Both the position numbers and the translations under genes were made by a program. The notes beneath the pieces are model-generated. The model did no database searches. It worked only from the letters and a program-made list of their open reading frames with translations, and was not told the origin of the DNA. Below are positions 55,420 to 58,617 of a stretch of 58,617 bases of DNA, one piece after another (position 1 is the stretch's first letter; each line of letters opens with the position of its first letter). The DNA comes from Burkholderiales bacterium. Its GTDB lineage: Bacteria > Pseudomonadota > Gammaproteobacteria > Burkholderiales > Burkholderiaceae_C. The DNA lies in NCBI GenBank assembly GCA_947464185.1, contig CANHVY010000025.1, forward strand, positions 1 through 58,617, in the 5' to 3' direction.

Positions 55420-56799
55420 ATGGCCAACCGCAACCCCAAGGAACATCCCGCCCTGGCCGACGTGCGCAAGTCGGGCGCACAGAAAGTCAAGGTGGCCGTC
55501 AGCGACATCGACGGCATCCTGCGCGGCAAGTACCTGCACATCGACAAGTTCATGGGCGCTGCACAACCCGCGCCGGGCGGCGGCTTCGGCTTCTGCGACG
55601 TCGTGTTCGGCTGGGATGCGCACGATGTCTGCTATGACAACACCCAGGTCACCGGCTGGCACCACGGCTTCCCCGATGCGCTGGCGCGGCTGGATCTGGA
55701 CACGGCGCGGCGCGTGCCCTGGGACGGCGGGGTGCCCTTCTTCCTGGGCGAGTTCGTCAACCCTGCGGGAGGGCCCTTCGACGTGTGTCCGAGGCAGACC
55801 CTGAAGCGCGTGCTCAAGCGCGCCGAAGCCCTGGGCGTGATGCCCATGGCCGGCATGGAATTCGAGTGGTTCAACTTCGCCGAGACACCGCAGAGCTGGG
55901 CGGCCAAGCAAGGCGTGGGGCCCACCACCCTGACGCCGGGGATGTTCGGATACTCGCTGCTGCGCATGGCCGACCACCGGGGCTTCTTCAATGCGCTGAT
56001 GGACGACATGGCGGCCTTCGGCGTGCCCATCGAGGGCCTGCACACCGAGACCGGGCCGGGGGTCTACGAGGCCGCCATCGCGTTTTCGGGCGCGCTCGAG
56101 CAGGCCGACCGCGCCATCCTCTTCAAGACCGGTGCCAAGGAAATCGGCAAGCGCTTCGGCATCATGCCCAGCTTCATGGCCAAGTGGTCGCAGGCCCTGC
56201 CCGGCTGCTCCGGCCACATCCACCAGAGCCTGTCGGATGGCAAGAAGAACCTGTTCTACGACGCCAAGACCAAGCGCTCGATGAGCAAGCTGTTCGAGAG
56301 CTATCTGGCCGGGCAGATCGCCTGCCTGATGGACTTCGCGCCGATGTTCTGGCCCACCATCAACAGCTACAAGCGCCTGGTGGACGGCTTCTGGGCGCCC
56401 GTCAAGCCCACCTGGGGCGTGGACAACCGCACCGCCAGCTTCCGCGTCATCGCCGGGAGCCCCAAGAGCACGCGGCTGGAGACCCGCTGTCCCGGTGCCG
56501 ACGTCAACCCGTACCTGGCCATGGCGGCGGTCATCGCCGCCGGTCTGCACGGCGTGGAAAAGGGCCTGAAGCTCACCGCCGCGCCCATCACCGGCACCAA
56601 CCAGGGTGCCGACCACATCCCGCGGGCCCCGCGCTCGCTGATCGAGACCACGCGGATCTTCCAGCGCAGCGACATCGCGCGCGACTGGCTGGGCGACACC
56701 TTCGTCGACCACTTCGCCGCCACGCGCGAGTGGGAGCACCGGCAGTGGCAGGATGCGGTGACTGACTGGGAACTCAAACGCTACTTCGAGATCATCTGA
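55420..56799 (+). CDS. Glutamine synthetase-like ligase of unknown substrate
   Basis: A 459-residue protein of the glutamine-synthetase fold. Visible are the beta-grasp N-domain (KVKVAVSDIDGILRGKYLHI), the catalytic Glu segment MAGMEFEWFNF, TETGPGVYEAAIAFSGALEQ, the CSGHIHQSL nucleotide loop and the C-terminal STRLETRCPGADVNPYLAM. It lacks the adenylylation motif of GlnA. Relatives ligate glutamate to amines (PuuA, GMA synthetase). Following phnW, it might join glutamate to AEP or an N-methyl amine; this is inference. AGGAGA precedes the ATG at 55420; an ATG at 55402 has no ribosome site. Confidence 0.85.
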   Translation: MANRNPKEHPALADVRKSGAQKVKVAVSDIDGILRGKYLHIDKFMGAAQPAPGGGFGFCDVVFGWDAHDVCYDNTQVTGWHHGFPDALARLDLDTARRVPWDGGVPFFLGEFVNPAGGPFDVCPRQTLKRVLKRAEALGVMPMAGMEFEWFNFAETPQSWAAKQGVGPTTLTPGMFGYSLLRMADHRGFFNALMDDMAAFGVPIEGLHTETGPGVYEAAIAFSGALEQADRAILFKTGAKEIGKRFGIMPSFMAKWSQALPGCSGHIHQSLSDGKKNLFYDAKTKRSMSKLFESYLAGQIACLMDFAPMFWPTINSYKRLVDGFWAPVKPTWGVDNRTASFRVIAGSPKSTRLETRCPGADVNPYLAMAAVIAAGLHGVEKGLKLTAAPITGTNQGADHIPRAPRSLIETTRIFQRSDIARDWLGDTFVDHFAATREWEHRQWQDAVTDWELKRYFEII

Positions 56800-56853
56800 C
56801 GGCCGGGGCGGGCACGAGCTCGCCCAAACCGGCCCCCGAACGCAGGCACGCCG

Positions 56854-57090
56854 TCACAGCTTGTTGTGCGTCCCATCGCACAGAGCACCCTTGGCGCTGT
56901 GCTTGCAGCCGCAGAAGTACACCGTCTTGTACTCGGTGGCGTCCCACTTCACCGGCACGAAGCTGCTGCCCTTGTGAGAGCCGTCACAAAACGGCTGACT
57001 CTTGCTCTGGCCGCAGGCACACCAGTAGTAGCTTTTGCCGGCCTCCACGTCGACGGCGTAGGGGGACTTCTGGGCGATGGTGGGGGTCAT
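56854..57090 (-). CDS. CDGSH iron-sulphur domain protein
   Basis: A 78-residue protein with two CDGSH motifs: CACGQSKSQPFCDGSH and CGCKHSAKGALCDGTH. Each has the Cys-x-Cys...Cys...His set that binds a 2Fe-2S cluster. Tandem small CDGSH proteins (MitoNEET-like, Miner2 type) are widespread in bacteria; the function is redox- or iron-related but not defined. AGGAA lies before the ATG. The 244-base gap beyond its start shows no gene. Confidence 0.9.
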   Translation of the reverse strand: MTPTIAQKSPYAVDVEAGKSYYWCACGQSKSQPFCDGSHKGSSFVPVKWDATEYKTVYFCGCKHSAKGALCDGTHNKL

Positions 57091-57334
57091 GGGAGGGTTC
57101 CTGTATCGGAGAGTTTGATGGGATCAACGGCGCAGCCGGAGGCTCCCGACCAGTCGTAAGCACGATTGCTCGGCTGATGAAAATGGTATTGGCCCGCGGA
57201 AATCTCAATCAAAGTGTCGCTCCCGCACCGTCACAATCGCTCCTCGACCTCGTGTGTGCGCCCTTGCGGCCATCGCCCTCACCCCCCGCCGCTGGGATTG
57301 CCGCCAGCCGCATGCGGGCCGCTGTCGACGGCAC

Positions 57335-57739
57335 TCAAGCTGGATGCTGCAGGGTGATCCAGTCCCGGGCGGTGTAAACAGGCACGCCGATCTCGGCGGG
57401 AAAGTGCTTCAAGTTGCCAGTCACCACCGCACAACCCGCCGCGAGGGCGCAGCCCACGAACGGCCAGTCCGACCGATCAGGCAGTAAGGGATGACCCGCG
57501 TAAGGCGGCAGGCTCACCCAATCTGCCTGCTGCCTCAGCAGATGGAGCAACTCCTTCACCAACGGGGCGGAAAAGCTGAATCGGGGACGCGTCAGAACGG
57601 CGGCGTACTCCGCGAAGATGGCATCACACAGGACGGGGGTGAGCGTACCCGCGGCCATGCCCTGTAAGACCGCATCAGGCGGGCTACCGGGCCGCAGCAG
57701 TGCGGACACCAGAATGTTGGTGTCAACCACCGCCCGCAT
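57335..57739 (-). CDS. PIN-domain toxin
   Basis: A 134-residue PIN-domain ribonuclease-type protein. The acidic residues are in AVVDTNILVSALLRPGSP, the Glu in IFAEYAAVLTRPRF, and the Asp set in LLPDRSDWPFVGCALAAG, ending VVTGNLKHFP. It follows a Phd-type antitoxin gene by 25 bases on the minus strand, so the two form a toxin-antitoxin pair. The ATG at 57739 (MRAVVDTN) fits the family start. Confidence 0.87.
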   Translation of the reverse strand: MRAVVDTNILVSALLRPGSPPDAVLQGMAAGTLTPVLCDAIFAEYAAVLTRPRFSFSAPLVKELLHLLRQQADWVSLPPYAGHPLLPDRSDWPFVGCALAAGCAVVTGNLKHFPAEIGVPVYTARDWITLQHPA

Positions 57740-57764
57740 CACCACCAGCCCGATGGGGCGTTGA

Positions 57765-58073
57765 TCACCCGGAGACTTCCTGCAGCGAGGCAGCACGCTC
57801 CCGGCGGACCGCGTCGATTTCCGCTTGGATATCCTCTTCCGTTAGCTGCTCCGAACCTCGCTCGCGGACCTGCTGCTGAAGGCGTTTGACCACGGCACCC
57901 AGGCGAGCAGCCCGATGCGCGCGCAGCAGGTCCTCCACTTCAGCGGGCTCTGCATGCAGCAGCAGCGCGCAAGGCAAGCCATTGCGGGTGACGACGAATT
58001 CCTCGCCTGACTCCACCCTTTGCCAGACCTCGCCCGACTTGTCACGCAGTTCACGAACAGTCACGTAATCCAT
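57765..58073 (-). CDS. Phd/YefM-family antitoxin
   Basis: A 102-residue protein with the Phd/YefM fold: MDYVTVRELRDKSGEVWQRV, then EFVVTRNGLPCALLLHA. The C-terminal half is charged and helical (QLTEEDIQAEIDAVRRERAA), as expected for the toxin-binding tail. It lies upstream of the PIN toxin gene, the usual order. The 172-base stretch upstream of it (58074-58245) shows no gene on reading. Confidence 0.87.
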   Translation of the reverse strand: MDYVTVRELRDKSGEVWQRVESGEEFVVTRNGLPCALLLHAEPAEVEDLLRAHRAARLGAVVKRLQQQVRERGSEQLTEEDIQAEIDAVRRERAASLQEVSG

Positions 58074-58245
58074 ACGAGTTCGACCTATTGGCTTCAATTC
58101 TGTACGCAAATGTAGCCGAAAGTGCCCGCACAAATGCATTTCACGACCAGGGACGAGGAACGACGAATTTGTTGATCAGGGAAAGCCCAGCGCGTGCGAC
58201 TTTCCGAAATCAGGCCCCACGCGCTCCAGCAGAAGCGTCAGTCCT

Positions 58246-58497
58246 TCAACTCAATACCTTTGTATTCAACCCCGCGACTTTACGAAGTGCGGTGTCACCC
58301 GTGACAAAGAGGTGATCGGCCCCCAACTGCAGGCAGCTCGCCGCCTGCAATGCGTCGGGCGTTTTCAGACCTGTGCGGGCTCGGATCGCGGTGGCAAGTT
58401 GGACGACCTGGCCGCTCAAGTCGACCCACACTATGTCGGGGCGCTGGAAGAAGGCATCAAAGGCCTCCGATTGCGTCCCCTGGAGTGGTGTAACTCC
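58246..58497 (-). pseudogene. N-terminally truncated PIN-domain (VapC-like) remnant
   Basis: The frame contains the C-terminal two-thirds of a PIN domain: EAFDAFFQRPDIVWVDL, ARTGLKTPDALQAASCLQLG with the conserved Asp, and HLFVTGDTALRKVAGL. The first motif with the N-terminal Asp (L-x-D-T-N) is missing and no ATG is present. Only a GTG at 58431 would give a 61-residue fragment. It is probably a decayed toxin gene. Confidence 0.6.
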
Positions 58498-58535
58498 TGA
58501 GCCCGGAGAAGGCTGATGTGCGCGTTGCTCGGGAT

Positions 58536-58617
58536 TCAGCGCTGGAAGGCCGGCACCCGAGTTGGGGCAGTATCGCTGAGGCTTTGCAGGCCCTCAAGCT
58601 GCATGTAGCGCCGGTTC
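58536..58617 (-). CDS. C-terminal end of an unidentified protein, possibly an antitoxin (runs off window)
   Basis: A frame entering from the right edge on the minus strand reads NRRYMQLEGLQSLSDTAPTR and then VPAFQR before a stop. It ends about 40 bases before the PIN remnant, so it could be the tail of the antitoxin that went with it. It is too short to classify. Confidence 0.3.
   Translation of the reverse strand, partial: NRRYMQLEGLQSLSDTAPTRVPAFQR

Overview
The window is a GC-rich chromosomal segment from a betaproteobacterium, most likely Burkholderiales and probably Comamonadaceae-like. This rests on gene families (Bug-type solute-binding protein, NtrBC next to glnA, DUF2256 beside photolyases) and on short palindromic repeats of a type I associate with that family. 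No tRNA, rRNA, CRISPR array, integrase or insertion sequence was recognised. All calls come from reading translations and motifs; no database search was run.

Layout. (1) 1-2.7 kb: the 3' end of a tcuB-like gene, a Bug-family binding protein and exonuclease III. (2) 2.7-7.75 kb: the nitrogen-control block ntrC, ntrB, a small exported protein and glnA, all on the minus strand. glnA has a readable sigma-54 promoter, an NtrC site and a terminator. (3) 7.75-15.5 kb: mostly minus-strand housekeeping genes, including a CinA/MoaB-like protein, EI24, sterol desaturase, a coupled deacetylase/beta-propeller/TIGR00266 trio, crcB, RidA, plsY and ybaK. (4) 15.6-19.1 kb: a light-repair operon of photolyase, DUF2256 and an iron-sulphur photolyase-like protein. 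(5) 19.2-37.4 kb: an 18-kb unidirectional operon for urea-derived nitrogen compounds. It holds allophanate hydrolase (AtzF), AtzG, AtzE, AtzH, a formamidase, biuret hydrolase (BiuH), a second BiuH-like cysteine hydrolase, two complete ABC importers and a GntR regulator. (6) 37.4-41.5 kb: enoyl-CoA hydratase, an EamA transporter, DUF2283 and a short class II ribonucleotide reductase. (7) 41.6-56.8 kb: a 2-aminoethylphosphonate (AEP) locus arranged around a divergent promoter region. Minus strand: GntR, PhnA, PhnY, a PhnZ-like HD oxygenase, EamA and a dimethylglycine-dehydrogenase-like flavoprotein. Plus strand: a three-gene AEP importer, a repeat-filled 0.8-kb gap, PhnW and a glutamine-synthetase-like ligase. 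(8) 56.8-58.6 kb: a CDGSH protein, a Phd/PIN toxin-antitoxin pair and a decayed second PIN module.

How the parts fit. The 18-kb operon can be read as a full pathway: triuret -> 1-carboxybiuret (second cysteine hydrolase, inferred) -> 1,3-dicarboxyurea (AtzEG) -> allophanate (AtzH) -> ammonia and CO2 (AtzF), with BiuH feeding biuret in. No cyanuric acid hydrolase is present. Upstream of atzF I read a sigma-54 promoter, one perfect and one near-perfect NtrC site, and a GntR-type palindrome over the predicted start of transcription. The same NtrC/sigma-54 layout precedes glnA, so the operon appears wired to the nitrogen-starvation system encoded 12 kb away. The AEP locus combines the hydrolytic route PhnW-PhnY-PhnA with a PhnZ-type oxygenase and two nitrogen-handling enzymes, which suggests use of modified, for example N-methylated, aminophosphonates. 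Several palindromic repeats sit in or between genes, and one lies in frame inside the photolyase gene.
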